From Scatonaster sp045598705 (GTDB lineage: Bacteria > Bacillota > Clostridia > Saccharofermentanales > Saccharofermentanaceae), in NCBI GenBank assembly GCA_045598705.1, contig JAZLMM010000043.1:1-64000 (forward strand): DNA of 64,000 nt, written 5' to 3'. Both the position numbers and the translations under genes were made by a program. Below, piece after piece: positions 17,243-25,974 of the stretch; the stretch's first letter is position 1; the number at the start of each line of letters is the position of its first letter. The notes under the pieces are model-generated. The model was not told the DNA's origin and made no database searches. It saw only the letters and a list, made by a program, of their open reading frames with translations.

Positions 17243-19267
17243 TTAGTCTTCCTTTTTCTCGTCAGACTTGACGACGGCATCCATGACTTCTTCAATCTCA
17301 GATTTATTCGCTTCAACAGATTCTGTCTTTGCTTCCGTCTCTACCTTTACTTCTTCCTCAACAGATGCTTCTTCAATTTCATTCTTCGCGTCTGTAGCTG
17401 GCGCCTCAGTTTCTACACTGACACCATTATTTACATACAGGCTTTCAAACTCTGGGCCTTCGATCTTCTCTTTCTCGAGGAGGCGATGAGCCACACCGTT
17501 CAGGATATCCATACGAGTGTTCAAGATCTCCAATACATCGTCATAAGCCTTCGCGATGATTCGGGTGATTTCCTCATCGATCATTGCCGCAGACTGTTCA
17601 CTGTATGTACGGGTATGTCCATAGCTCTTTCCGATAAAGACTTCATCGTCATCATCGAAGATCACGTTCGGGAACTGTTCGCTCATACCATAGCGGGTAA
17701 TCATCTCACGAGCAACTGAATTACAATGCTGCAGGTCAGAGGAAGCACCGGTACTGATCTCACCCAGAATAATCTGTTCTGCTGCACGACCACCCAAGGA
17801 AATCATGATGCTATCGACCAACTGCTTCTTCGTGGTATAGTAGATATCCTCATCAGGCTTGTGCGCTGTGTAACCACCTGCACCACCTGCAGGAATAATG
17901 GATACACGTTCAACATGCTCTGTCTCAGACACTGTACGAAGCACAATAGCGTGTCCAGCTTCGTGGAATGCAGTCAGGCGCTTCTCCTTGTCTGTGATAA
18001 CACGACTCTTCTTCTCTGGACCGACCATGACCTTAAAGATCGCTTCAGACACATCTGCCTTCGTAATCTTCTTCGCATTTCTTCTCGCTGCAAGAAGTGC
18101 TGCTTCATTTAGAAGGTTTGCCAGATCTGCACCGGTATAGCCAGGCGTAATCTTGGCAACTTCTTTCAAATCCACATCATCATCGAGTGGCTTATCCTTC
18201 GCATGAACAGCCAAGATCTCCGCACGACCCTTAATGTCCGGACGGGCAACTGCTACACGACGGTCGAAACGACCTGGACGGAGCAAAGCTGGGTCAAGAA
18301 TATCCACACGGTTAGTTGCTGCGATTACGATTACGCCTTCATTGGGTCCGAAACCGTCCATCTCAACGAGCAACTGGTTCAATGTCTGCTCACGTTCATC
18401 GTGTCCACCACCCATACCGGCACCACGGTGACGACCTACTGCATCGATTTCATCGATAAATACGATACAAGGAGAATTCTTCTTAGCACTATCGAAGAGG
18501 TCACGCACACGGCTTGCACCTACACCGACAAACATCTCTACGAAATCAGAACCGGAGATGGAGAAGAAAGGAACACCTGCTTCACCTGCAACCGCCTTCG
18601 CAAGTAAGGTCTTACCTGTACCTGGTGCACCGTGAAGAAGAATACCCTTTGGAATCTTTGCACCAAGAGAAGAATATTTCTTCGGATTCTTCAGGAAGTC
18701 AACTACTTCCGTCAGTTCTTCTTTCTCTTCGTCAGCGCCGGCCACATCACCGAATGTAACCTTATTCTTGGACGGGTCATGAAGCTTTGCCTTGCTACGA
18801 CCAAAGTTCATGGCACTCTTTCCTTCACTTTGATTTCTGCTGAAGCTGACCCACACAAAGAAAATCATGGCAGCGATCATGAGCACAATCATAATGCCGG
18901 ACATGATGGAACCCACGTCGATCGGTTCTTTGTACTCGAATGATTCAATCGCGCCCTTATTCTGTGCTTCAATCAATATGGTCAGCACATGATCTTCAGA
19001 ATCGTAAGGAATGTGATTGCTTACCTCATATTTCTTTCCATCTTCAGGATCCGTATACTTAAACTTCAGGGTATTTCCTGATAGCACTACATCTTCCTTT
19101 GAAATGGCTGAATTTTCAATCAGATTCAACGCTTCAGACAAAGACTTATCCTTCTCCGAACCATCATTCAGGAAGAAGTAGCAAGCGATAATCAGGATCA
19201 CCACCAGAACCAGATAGAACGGCAATCCCGAGAAAGACTTCTTTGGTTTCTTGTCAGTTTGACTCAT
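17243..19267 (-). CDS. ftsH: ATP-dependent zinc metalloprotease FtsH
   Basis: Membrane-anchored AAA+ protease for quality control of membrane and short-lived cytosolic proteins. Order of parts in 674 residues: a first helix (LPFYLVLVVILIIACYFFL), a short outside domain, a second helix (IMSGIMIVLMIAAMIFFVWV), AAA+ domain with Walker A GAPGTGKT, Walker B IVFIDEID, the second region of homology ATNRVDILDPALLRPGRFDRR, then the M41 protease with HEAGH zinc site. The C-terminal 60 residues are Glu/Lys-rich and probably disordered. It overlaps hpt by an ATGA junction and has AGGAGGTGA as ribosome binding site, ending the long rpsF-to-ftsH run. Confidence 0.97.
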   Translation of the reverse strand: MSQTDKKPKKSFSGLPFYLVLVVILIIACYFFLNDGSEKDKSLSEALNLIENSAISKEDVVLSGNTLKFKYTDPEDGKKYEVSNHIPYDSEDHVLTILIEAQNKGAIESFEYKEPIDVGSIMSGIMIVLMIAAMIFFVWVSFSRNQSEGKSAMNFGRSKAKLHDPSKNKVTFGDVAGADEEKEELTEVVDFLKNPKKYSSLGAKIPKGILLHGAPGTGKTLLAKAVAGEAGVPFFSISGSDFVEMFVGVGASRVRDLFDSAKKNSPCIVFIDEIDAVGRHRGAGMGGGHDEREQTLNQLLVEMDGFGPNEGVIVIAATNRVDILDPALLRPGRFDRRVAVARPDIKGRAEILAVHAKDKPLDDDVDLKEVAKITPGYTGADLANLLNEAALLAARRNAKKITKADVSEAIFKVMVGPEKKSRVITDKEKRLTAFHEAGHAIVLRTVSETEHVERVSIIPAGGAGGYTAHKPDEDIYYTTKKQLVDSIMISLGGRAAEQIILGEISTGASSDLQHCNSVAREMITRYGMSEQFPNVIFDDDDEVFIGKSYGHTRTYSEQSAAMIDEEITRIIAKAYDDVLEILNTRMDILNGVAHRLLEKEKIEGPEFESLYVNNGVSVETEAPATDAKNEIEEASVEEEVKVETEAKTESVEANKSEIEEVMDAVVKSDEKKED

Positions 19268-19800
19268 TGGTCACCTCCTATTAATTCAAGAACACAGACA
19301 TCCGGAAGATGTCTATACTTTCCTGCATAGTCCAGCCCATATCCGACGATAAACTCGTCTGGGACCTCTAGGCCGATATAATCCGCGGTATAATCCACTT
19401 TGCGACGGGAGGGCTTATCAAATGCTGCACACACTTTGATGCTCTTGGGGTTACGATCAAGTAGCACTTTGGTTAAGCTCTGCATTGTAATGCCAGAGTC
19501 AATGATGTCTTCTACAAGCAAGACATGCTTGCCCGAAATATCATGATCAAGGTCTTTGCGAATTCGAACATTGCCAGAAGTCTCTGTTGCATTGCAATAA
19601 CTAGAAACTTGCACGAAGTCCAGAATAATCGGGCAGTCGATCTTTCGAATCAAGTCAGCCAAGAATACTGCCGCACCCTTAAGGATGCCGATTACAACAA
19701 TCTCTTCGCCTTGATAGTCCGCGGTGATCTGCTTACCGAGTCGTTCCACAAAAGATGCAATCTCATCTCTTGAAACAAGGACTTTGTCAATCTTCTCCAT
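19264..19800 (-). CDS. hpt: Hypoxanthine phosphoribosyltransferase
   Basis: Purine-salvage enzyme that joins hypoxanthine (or guanine) to PRPP. The 178-residue protein contains the PRPP-binding motif VLLVEDIIDSGITM, the VIGILKGAAVFLADL loop and the flexible-loop region SSYCNATETSG. Start 19800 (MEKIDKVL) is preferred over the upstream ATG because AGAGG lies at the right distance. It lies between tilS and ftsH, the conserved order in many Bacillota, and overlaps both neighbouring units closely. Confidence 0.95.
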   Translation of the reverse strand: MEKIDKVLVSRDEIASFVERLGKQITADYQGEEIVVIGILKGAAVFLADLIRKIDCPIILDFVQVSSYCNATETSGNVRIRKDLDHDISGKHVLLVEDIIDSGITMQSLTKVLLDRNPKSIKVCAAFDKPSRRKVDYTADYIGLEVPDEFIVGYGLDYAGKYRHLPDVCVLELIGGDQ

Positions 19801-19814
19801 GTTTTCCTCTCCGT

Positions 19815-21299
19815 TCATCTTGTAATGTCTTCATCCGTGCCGAGCATCCTTTCCGATAAGGAGAGTTCATACCAGCACGTCTCCTGGGAACTCGCGCACT
19901 TTCCCCGCGAGAACTCGTCGGTATAACCGACTGCATGAGCAAATCCAGGAATCCAGAGGATTTCATTTCCTACTGCCACCAGAAGTACTCGATCCCGTAA
20001 TCTTGCCGGAATATGAAGTTCGCTCATATACCGTCTCAATTCCTTGCTGCAGGAAGACCCCGCTCGCTTGAATCGATCTCCTTCCCTTCGGGTGCGTAGG
20101 ACCGCCCCTTCCAGACATAATTGTGGAAAAAACCACGTTGAACTATTATAAACTACGTGACAATCTTTCTCAATGCAACAAAGCCTTATTTGCGGAAAAC
20201 TTTGAGAAAAATTAACAGTTTCACCTGTAGGAAGTTGCGAAAGTTCGATGCATCGCTCCTTCTCATTCTCTGGAACCACCCATCCGCTCAACTGACTGAA
20301 TCCATATTCCTCCGGATCGAAGGTATTTTCCTTCGTATCGAAACGGAATCTTCCCTGTTCACAAATGGCGATTCTCCCGCCAGGCAGACAGATATATCCT
20401 TCCCGTTCCTCTAGGACGAGTTCTAGAATCTTCTCCCAGTGGGCAGCTACCATATCCACCACATCACCGAAAGACCGAACAGCAAGTAGTCGCAGGCATC
20501 TGCGAAGCATCGGTCGCGGGATGTTCTGCAGGCTTGGTATCGGCACTTCTCCCGCCTCACTTACTATATCTGTCAGCTTCATCTCGGCTAGCCCATCCAA
20601 ATACTGATTCTCTTCAGAAATGTGAGACGCAAGTTGTGTCAGTGCATTGACTGGATCCCTGTCTGTTCCTTTCTGAATCGATGGGAAAAGCACTTGTCTC
20701 CAGAAGTTTCGGTCGTATGTTTCATCGTTGTTCGTACTATCCTGACAGTATGGAATATCGTTTCGGGCGCAGAAATCCAGGATCTCTGCTTTGTGAAGGC
20801 CAAGAAATGGTCGAATGATGGCGCCGTTTCGCCGCTTTATTCCCACCAAGCCTTCCATTCCACATCCACGGAAAATATGCATGGCTATACTTTCCGCCTG
20901 ATCTTCCATGTGATGCGCCACAGCAATGCGGTCATCGTATTGATTACATAATGAGGCAAAGTATTCATACCGTGCTTTACGTCCCGCACTTTCCAGACTC
21001 ATTTTCTCTCGACGAGCCATCTCCGGTACATCGATATGAGCACAGTTGAAGGGCACACCCAGTCGCTTGCAGAATGCTTCTACTACTTTCTCATCGTGGT
21101 CTGCCTCCTGGCGAATGCCGTGGTTTACGTGGGCAACTAGGAGTTCCGTGTCACTATATTTGTTCTTCACAATTTCGCAAAGAACAAATAGAAGCGCCAT
21201 AGAATCGGCGCCTCCAGAACAACCGACCACGACACGCGCAGCCGGAAGCAACTCGTACTGATCGATATCTTCTTGAACTTTTCTAATCAGGTCATCCAC
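19815..21299 (-). CDS. tilS: tRNA(Ile)-lysidine synthetase
   Basis: Essential enzyme that converts C34 of the CAU-anticodon isoleucine tRNA to lysidine so that it reads AUA. The 494-residue protein has the N-terminal PP-loop VVGCSGGADSMALLFV, the HHMEDQAES segment, a linker domain, and the C-terminal TilS domain (RAGSSCSKELRRYMSELHIP, then ILWIPGFAHAVGYTDEF). The start codon is GTG, directly abutting the dnaB TAA; the ribosome binding site (GGGGATGAG) is inside dnaB, so translation is coupled. Confidence 0.95.
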   Translation of the reverse strand: MDDLIRKVQEDIDQYELLPAARVVVGCSGGADSMALLFVLCEIVKNKYSDTELLVAHVNHGIRQEADHDEKVVEAFCKRLGVPFNCAHIDVPEMARREKMSLESAGRKARYEYFASLCNQYDDRIAVAHHMEDQAESIAMHIFRGCGMEGLVGIKRRNGAIIRPFLGLHKAEILDFCARNDIPYCQDSTNNDETYDRNFWRQVLFPSIQKGTDRDPVNALTQLASHISEENQYLDGLAEMKLTDIVSEAGEVPIPSLQNIPRPMLRRCLRLLAVRSFGDVVDMVAAHWEKILELVLEEREGYICLPGGRIAICEQGRFRFDTKENTFDPEEYGFSQLSGWVVPENEKERCIELSQLPTGETVNFSQSFPQIRLCCIEKDCHVVYNSSTWFFPQLCLEGAVLRTRREGDRFKRAGSSCSKELRRYMSELHIPARLRDRVLLVAVGNEILWIPGFAHAVGYTDEFSRGKCASSQETCWYELSLSERMLGTDEDITR

Positions 21300-23048
21300 T
21301 TACAAATTCTCATCCCCGAAAGTGTCGTCAGGATCGTGGTAAGTATCTTCATCCATACCCTCCGCTTCCCAAGGCACCTCGTCCAAAGATTCAAACTCCA
21401 TGCCATTGCCGCGGAACAGCGCCGGATCATCTTCCGGAATCGGTACATCGTTCTCAGAAGGCATCGGTACTGGCTCTACAGGCATTCCTGCAGCTGGAGC
21501 AATCGGTGCATCTTGCGCAACAGGTGCAGGAACCGTATTCTCAGGAATCGCAAAAGACGGTTCAGCGAAGAGATTGTCCGGAATGTCAATTCCTTGCGAA
21601 GTAAAATCCGGCGGTGCATCTTGATCTGATGGTCCCTGTGGGCGATTCGGGTCATTGCGTTCGTTCTCGAAGAATACGGTTCGAGAACCATTCCACGAGA
21701 GATAAATCGTCTTGGTCGGACCTTGACGGTTCTTCGCAACAATGATTTCCGCCTTCTCAATCTTCTCCTCGTCTACCGGCATTGGCTTCTTCGCCTCACC
21801 GTCGTCTTCTTGGTTCACTTCTTCTTTGTTCTTGTAATAATCAGGTCGATGGATGAACATGACAATGTCGGCATCCTGCTCAATTGCACCTGAATCACGA
21901 AGGTCAGAAAGAATTGGGCGATGTGTATCACGTTTCTCCGACTCACGCGACAACTGTGACAAAGCAATAATCGGCACTTTCAGTTCTTTGGCCATCAACT
22001 TCAACGAACGGGAAATCTCTGAGATTTCCTGTTGACGACTTGGATTGGGGCGCACCGCGCTCATGAGCTGAAGGTAGTCGATACAGATCAATCCAAGTTT
22101 ACGACCCAACTGATTCTGTAGCTCGCGACAACGAGTCAGCATCTCCGCCGGGCTCGTACCAGAGTGTTCATCAATAAAGAGTGGCGCTTTACCTAGGAAC
22201 GGCAATGAACCATTGATTCGATTAAGCTCATCGTGAGAAAGATTCTTACCAGATTGCAAAACTGATGTAGAGATATCACAACGAGACGACAGAATACGAT
22301 TTCCGATTTCCTCGCCACTCATTTCCAAACTAAAGAAAGCAACTGGGAGTCCACTCTTAATGGCGACATTTGCCGCAATATTAATCACGAATGCAGACTT
22401 ACCCATAGAAGGACGCGCCGCAACGATTGTAAGCGTACCCGGACGGAAACCATTCGTCACCCAGTCCAGAAGCGCAAAATGGCTCATGACGGCTTTCTCT
22501 TTCTTTGGCACTACGATATTCTTTACGGTCTCGGTCAATACGTCTTTTAACGAGAGGAATGTCTCATCGCCAATGCCGTGATCGCGCAATTCAGCAAGTC
22601 GGGAAATCGCCAATTCAATCAAGTTGTGTGGATCTGCATCACCGTCATAGGACATCTGCATGATTTCCTTGATGGAATTGATCAATTTACGATTCATCGC
22701 CTTCTGACGGACGATCTTGATATACTCGTTACAGTTCGAAATCAGGGCATGGGCATCAACCAATTCGCTGAGATAAGCCATACCACCGGCTTTCTCCAAA
22801 TCACCATGCTTCTTCAAAGCCTCGCCGACTGTAATCATGTCGACGGTCTTGCTCTCCGCATAGAGATCTTTCATGACCTGGAAGATCAACTGGTGCGCCG
22901 GTGTATAGAAATCTTCTGCGTCCAAAACAACTGCACATCCATTGAGTGCATCCTTGGAGTCTAGGCAACATGACAATACCGCTACTTCCGCATCATTATT
23001 CTGCGGCGGTACCCGATTTCGTAATAGATTCTCATCTGACTGTGCCAT
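21300..23048 (-). CDS. dnaB: Replicative DNA helicase with long C-terminal tail
   Basis: Hexameric replicative helicase that unwinds DNA at the fork. The N-terminal domain (about 10-115) and RecA-like C-terminal domain are intact: Walker A ARPSMGKSA (211-219), Walker B LICIDYLQLMS, and the VAKNRQGPTKTI segment near 440. The catalytic part ends at about residue 462, as in normal DnaB, but another 120 residues follow, rich in Pro, Asp and Glu and ending in an acidic stretch (EDTYHDPDDTFGDENL). That tail is unusual and looks disordered. The gene lies 64 bases downstream of rplI and abuts tilS. Confidence 0.95.
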   Translation of the reverse strand: MAQSDENLLRNRVPPQNNDAEVAVLSCCLDSKDALNGCAVVLDAEDFYTPAHQLIFQVMKDLYAESKTVDMITVGEALKKHGDLEKAGGMAYLSELVDAHALISNCNEYIKIVRQKAMNRKLINSIKEIMQMSYDGDADPHNLIELAISRLAELRDHGIGDETFLSLKDVLTETVKNIVVPKKEKAVMSHFALLDWVTNGFRPGTLTIVAARPSMGKSAFVINIAANVAIKSGLPVAFFSLEMSGEEIGNRILSSRCDISTSVLQSGKNLSHDELNRINGSLPFLGKAPLFIDEHSGTSPAEMLTRCRELQNQLGRKLGLICIDYLQLMSAVRPNPSRQQEISEISRSLKLMAKELKVPIIALSQLSRESEKRDTHRPILSDLRDSGAIEQDADIVMFIHRPDYYKNKEEVNQEDDGEAKKPMPVDEEKIEKAEIIVAKNRQGPTKTIYLSWNGSRTVFFENERNDPNRPQGPSDQDAPPDFTSQGIDIPDNLFAEPSFAIPENTVPAPVAQDAPIAPAAGMPVEPVPMPSENDVPIPEDDPALFRGNGMEFESLDEVPWEAEGMDEDTYHDPDDTFGDENL

Positions 23049-23112
23049 GCCTACCCCCTATTCCGTCAAATTCATCCGGAAGATGTGTGACAAAAGTAAT
23101 TCCTCGCTATTC

Positions 23113-23562
23113 TTACGCCTCTGTCGCAACAACTTCTACGTTCACCTTGACGCTTACCTTCGTATGAAGTTTTGCCGTCACTTCGTATGTACCAACAGAT
23201 TTAATGGGGTTCTTGATAACAATATTCTTCTTATCAACTTGGAATCCAGCCTGCTTGATTGCTTCAGAAACATCCATGGCTGTAACTGCGCCATAGAGTC
23301 TTCCACCTTCACCGGTTTTGACAGACAATTTCACGGTCTTGCCGTCCAGAAGCTTACCATTTGCTCTAGCTTCTTCTAGTTCACGGCGCGCATGTTCAGC
23401 TTCCGCGCCCTTCTTCAACTTATTCTCGTTCATGTTGTTGGCGGTTGCCTCACATGCTAATTTCTTCTTCAGGAGAAAGTTTCTTGCGTATCCATCCTGT
23501 ACTTCGACGACATCATCTTTCTTTCCAAGGCCCTTCACATCTGCTAACAAGATACACTTCAT
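23113..23562 (-). CDS. rplI: 50S ribosomal protein L9
   Basis: Large-subunit protein with two globular domains joined by a long helix. The product has 149 residues, the normal size, starting MKCILLADVKGLGKKDDVVEV with DGYARNFLLKK. The frame is open for 18 codons further upstream, but GGAGGAAG lies before 23562 and the family starts there. A GNRA-tetraloop hairpin lies between rpsR and this gene and may tune its level. Confidence 0.97.
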   Translation of the reverse strand: MKCILLADVKGLGKKDDVVEVQDGYARNFLLKKKLACEATANNMNENKLKKGAEAEHARRELEEARANGKLLDGKTVKLSVKTGEGGRLYGAVTAMDVSEAIKQAGFQVDKKNIVIKNPIKSVGTYEVTAKLHTKVSVKVNVEVVATEA

Positions 23563-23584
23563 ATTCTTCTTCCTCCAACTAAAA

Positions 23585-23616
23585 TTGAGCACCCGTATTC
23601 GCATACGGATGCTCAA
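23585..23616 (-). terminator. GCGA-tetraloop hairpin between rpsR and rplI
   Basis: Read leftward, a 14-bp stem with one G-U pair closes a GCGA tetraloop and is followed by TTTTA. On the other strand the same position is a C-A mismatch, so the structure is built for the leftward transcript. It may be a partial terminator or an RNA-processing site. Confidence 0.55.
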
Positions 23617-23652
23617 TATTATAAACTCTATTAGAGATTATCGCAAATACAA

Positions 23653-23934
23653 TCAATCTGCTACGAACGGCAACAGTGCTACATGTCTTGCACGCTTGAT
23701 AGCGATTGTCAGTTCTCTCTGATGCTTTGCGCATGTACCTGTCATACGCTTCGGCAGAATCTTGCCGCGCTCAGATACGAACTTGCGAAGACGAGCAGTA
23801 TCCTTGTAATCGATTGCCTCAATCTTATCTGCGCAGAAAGCACAAACCTTTCTTCTGGAACGTCTCTGCTTCATGCCGCCACGCTCGCCGCCGAAATCAC
23901 GGCCAGCAGCCTTAGGTGCTCTATTTTCAGCCAT
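23653..23934 (-). CDS. rpsR: 30S ribosomal protein S18 (cysteine-containing form)
   Basis: Small-subunit protein that binds next to S6. It has 93 residues with the core IDYKDTARLRKFVSERGKILPKRMTGTCAKHQR. The cysteines CAFC and CAKH are present, so this is the zinc-binding (C+) form of S18 rather than the cysteine-free paralogue that some bacteria induce under zinc limitation. It lies between ssb and rplI as usual. Confidence 0.97.
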   Translation of the reverse strand: MAENRAPKAAGRDFGGERGGMKQRRSRRKVCAFCADKIEAIDYKDTARLRKFVSERGKILPKRMTGTCAKHQRELTIAIKRARHVALLPFVAD

Positions 23935-23983
23935 TGTTATTGTCTCCTTTCAAAGAAGTCATGGATTCTCTTTGTGAAATCCA

Positions 23984-24478
23984 TTAGAAATTAAAAGTAC
24001 TGTTTACGTCAAAAGGAAGATTTGTCGTATCGTCAGAATCAATGGAGGCCTCGAAGCCAGGATCGATCTGTTGTGCCGGCGGCGGAGTCTGTGTTACCAC
24101 AGAAGCCGTAGACGGGGCCTGCTGAACTGGTGCACTGTAAGCTGCACCATTACCAGACTCGCTTCTTGTGTCAACGAACTCGATCTCGTCTACCACTACC
24201 TCAGTCACATAACGTTTCTGTCCACTCTGATCGTCATAACTTCTAGACTGCAAAGATCCAACAACTGCAATACGGGAACCCTTGTGGAAATAGTTTCCGA
24301 GAAGTGTTGCCTGCTGACGCCATGCTACACAGTTGATAAAATCAGACTGGCGTTCACCATTCTGGCTCTTGAAACGTCTGTCGCATGCAATCGTGAAAGA
24401 ACATACCGGAATACTGCTTCCTGTCTGCTTCACTTCCGGATCTTTGGTCAATCTACCCATTAGAATTACTTTGTTCAT
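23984..24478 (-). CDS. ssb: Single-stranded DNA-binding protein
   Basis: Protects single-stranded DNA and recruits repair and replication proteins. The OB-fold occupies residues 1-110 (MNKVILMGRLTKDPEVKQT, FINCVAWRQQATLLGNYFHKGSRIAVVG). A Gln/Pro-rich linker follows. The protein-binding tip normally is the very C-terminus (DDDIPF-like); here the corresponding DSDDTTNLPF is followed by eight more residues, DVNSTFNF. It sits between rpsF and rpsR in the conserved order. Confidence 0.96.
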   Translation of the reverse strand: MNKVILMGRLTKDPEVKQTGSSIPVCSFTIACDRRFKSQNGERQSDFINCVAWRQQATLLGNYFHKGSRIAVVGSLQSRSYDDQSGQKRYVTEVVVDEIEFVDTRSESGNGAAYSAPVQQAPSTASVVTQTPPPAQQIDPGFEASIDSDDTTNLPFDVNSTFNF

Positions 24479-24502
24479 ACTCGTTACTTCCTTTACGTTA
24501 AA

Positions 24503-24790
24503 TTACTCCTCAATACGGATAACGAGGAAACGCAGTACACCTTCTGTGATCTTCAGCACACGCTCGATCTCCTTCGGGAAATCAGCATCAGATGTGAAGT
24601 TGAACAGAAGATAGAATCCGTCTTTCTGATCCTCGATTTCATAAGCGAGACGCTTCATGCCCTGAGACTCCATCGAATCGATTGTTGCACCAGACTCGAG
24701 CTTAGCCTTGATTGCCTCTGTGGTAGAAGTAATACCTTCATCACCGAGTACAGGACTCAGAACGACCATTAATTCATACTTGTTTGCCAT
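24503..24790 (-). CDS. rpsF: 30S ribosomal protein S6
   Basis: Small-subunit protein that pairs with S18. It has 95 residues with the family segment YELMVVLSPVLGDEG and a C-terminal VLRFLVIRIEE. A consensus AGGAGGTGA precedes the ATG. It is the first gene of the rpsF-ssb-rpsR-rplI run, driven by the promoter at 24900-24928. Confidence 0.97.
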   Translation of the reverse strand: MANKYELMVVLSPVLGDEGITSTTEAIKAKLESGATIDSMESQGMKRLAYEIEDQKDGFYLLFNFTSDADFPKEIERVLKITEGVLRFLVIRIEE

Positions 24791-24799
24791 GATTTTTCA

Positions 24800-24893
24800 C
24801 CTCCTCCTGGACTAGAACGGCCCTCATACCTACATCGATGAGAGCGAGGATATTTCTTACATATTCAATATGTATTCTGCATCCTTCGCAGCA
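24800..24893 (-). promoter_or_regulatory. rpsF mRNA leader, possible S6:S18 site
   Basis: About 100 bases of untranslated leader lie between the promoter and rpsF. It contains the inverted repeat CATATTGAATATG and a GGGCCGTT segment near the end. In many bacteria an S6:S18 complex binds a CCG-containing bulge in this leader to repress the operon; the CCG here is suggestive only. Confidence 0.3.
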
Positions 24894-24899
24894 GGAGAT

Positions 24900-24928
24900 A
24901 GAATATCACAAGTTAGTATGTCGGTCAA
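24900..24928 (-). promoter_or_regulatory. Strong promoter of the rpsF operon
   Basis: Read leftward: TTGACC, 17 bases, TATTCT. No strong terminator interrupts the eight genes that follow, so it may drive rpsF through ftsH, with possible partial stops on the way. Confidence 0.85.
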
Positions 24929-25105
24929 GCCCTGTTTTCAATGTTCTTGGCACTTTGTGTCACCGCGTCTGTCTTCCACCAGAGGGGAAAGATGAAAGAC
25001 AGATTTATTATAGACAATTCGCAGATGTGAATCTATATGATATATCAGTAGTACTCAACTTTTTTCATTCTGAATCTGTGGTATCATATTGTCATCTCGA
25101 AATAT
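24929..25105. other. Intergenic stretch between the rpsF promoter and the next gene
   Basis: This divergent spacer holds a small inverted repeat (GGCACTTTGTGTC region near 24950) and should carry the rightward promoter of the 25121 gene, but no clear -35/-10 pair stands out. I see no other element. Confidence 0.3.
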
Positions 25106-25120
25106 GGAAGGAGTGTTTCC

Positions 25121-25702
25121 ATGAAGAAGTTTGAAATCAATGCTGTTTTAGGCGAAGCTTGTACGCAGGGACTTCACTGCCGTATGTTTCTGAAAGCAGA
25201 TCCAAACTGTTACAGTTGTTTTCCCGTGCGAGCCGGTGAAGAACTATTCATATATATGGAAGAGCAGGATTTCCGTCTGGACGGTTATGTCATAAGACGT
25301 GTGAAGGACATTGTGGAGATTTCCTCCAAAGTGGACCTGACCGATGAGATTCTAAAGAGCGAGGGCGTAATCAATGAGGTCAAAGATGTAGACATAGATG
25401 TGTCCACCTGGGAAGGCATCTTGTCTTATCTTTCTTCCCATAAGCTGAACGCCATCTTCGAATCCGAGAGTCGGGATAGCGGCATGATGGATTACGCCAT
25501 CGGACGCATCGAGAAGAAAGATGACCGTTATCTCTATGTTCGTGCTTTCGACGCTGAAGGCAACTGGGAAGAGAAGCCAACTCGCATTGCTTTCTCTGAA
25601 CTTTGTTCCATCTCTTGGGGTACCCGATATGTAGATATTTTTGCCAAATATCTCCCACCCTGCCCCATCGAGCACGACATCTCACTTCTTCCGAAAGAAT
25701 AA
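25121..25702 (+). CDS. Conserved hypothetical cytoplasmic protein
   Basis: A 193-residue protein with no signal peptide or membrane segment. The C-terminal 85 residues (YAIGRIEKKDDRYLYVRAFDAEGNWEE, IAFSELCSISWGTRYVDIFAKYL) look like a small beta-barrel, of the kind seen in several Bacillota proteins that pair strands with an RYxxIFxKYL ending. The N-terminal half has alternating strands (RAGEELFIYMEEQDFRLDGYVIRR) and four cysteines near the start. I cannot assign a function. GGAAGGAG precedes the ATG; the TSCPD gene follows after 11 bases, so the two likely form an operon. Confidence 0.65.
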   Translation: MKKFEINAVLGEACTQGLHCRMFLKADPNCYSCFPVRAGEELFIYMEEQDFRLDGYVIRRVKDIVEISSKVDLTDEILKSEGVINEVKDVDIDVSTWEGILSYLSSHKLNAIFESESRDSGMMDYAIGRIEKKDDRYLYVRAFDAEGNWEEKPTRIAFSELCSISWGTRYVDIFAKYLPPCPIEHDISLLPKE

Positions 25703-25713
25703 GGAGTTTAATT

Positions 25714-25974
25714 ATGCATTATACTTATCGTACACGCGGCACCTGCTCCAGCAAGATTGATTTTGAAATCAACGATGGCATTATCTCTGACGTTGTTTTC
25801 ACCAGTGGATGTAATGGCAACCTCAAGGCGATCAGCAAGCTAGTAGATGGATGGAAGGCTGACGACATCGCTGCGAAGCTTGCCGGTAATACTTGCGGAT
25901 TCAAGGACACTTCCTGTGCGGATCAACTGGCTCGCGCCGTCATGGAAGCACAGGTAGCCGAGAAAGATTCTTAA
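25714..25974 (+). CDS. TSCPD-domain protein (TIGR03905-like)
   Basis: An 86-residue protein of the TSCPD family, named for the motif around a conserved cysteine and found alone or attached to ribonucleotide reductases. The motif area is FTSGCNGNLKAISKLVDG, with further conserved cysteines in RGTCSSKI, NTCGFKDTSCADQLA. The four cysteines suggest metal or redox chemistry, but no activity is established for the stand-alone form. AAGGAG lies before the ATG. Its last four bases overlap the end of the convergent deacetylase gene. Confidence 0.82.
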   Translation: MHYTYRTRGTCSSKIDFEINDGIISDVVFTSGCNGNLKAISKLVDGWKADDIAAKLAGNTCGFKDTSCADQLARAVMEAQVAEKDS

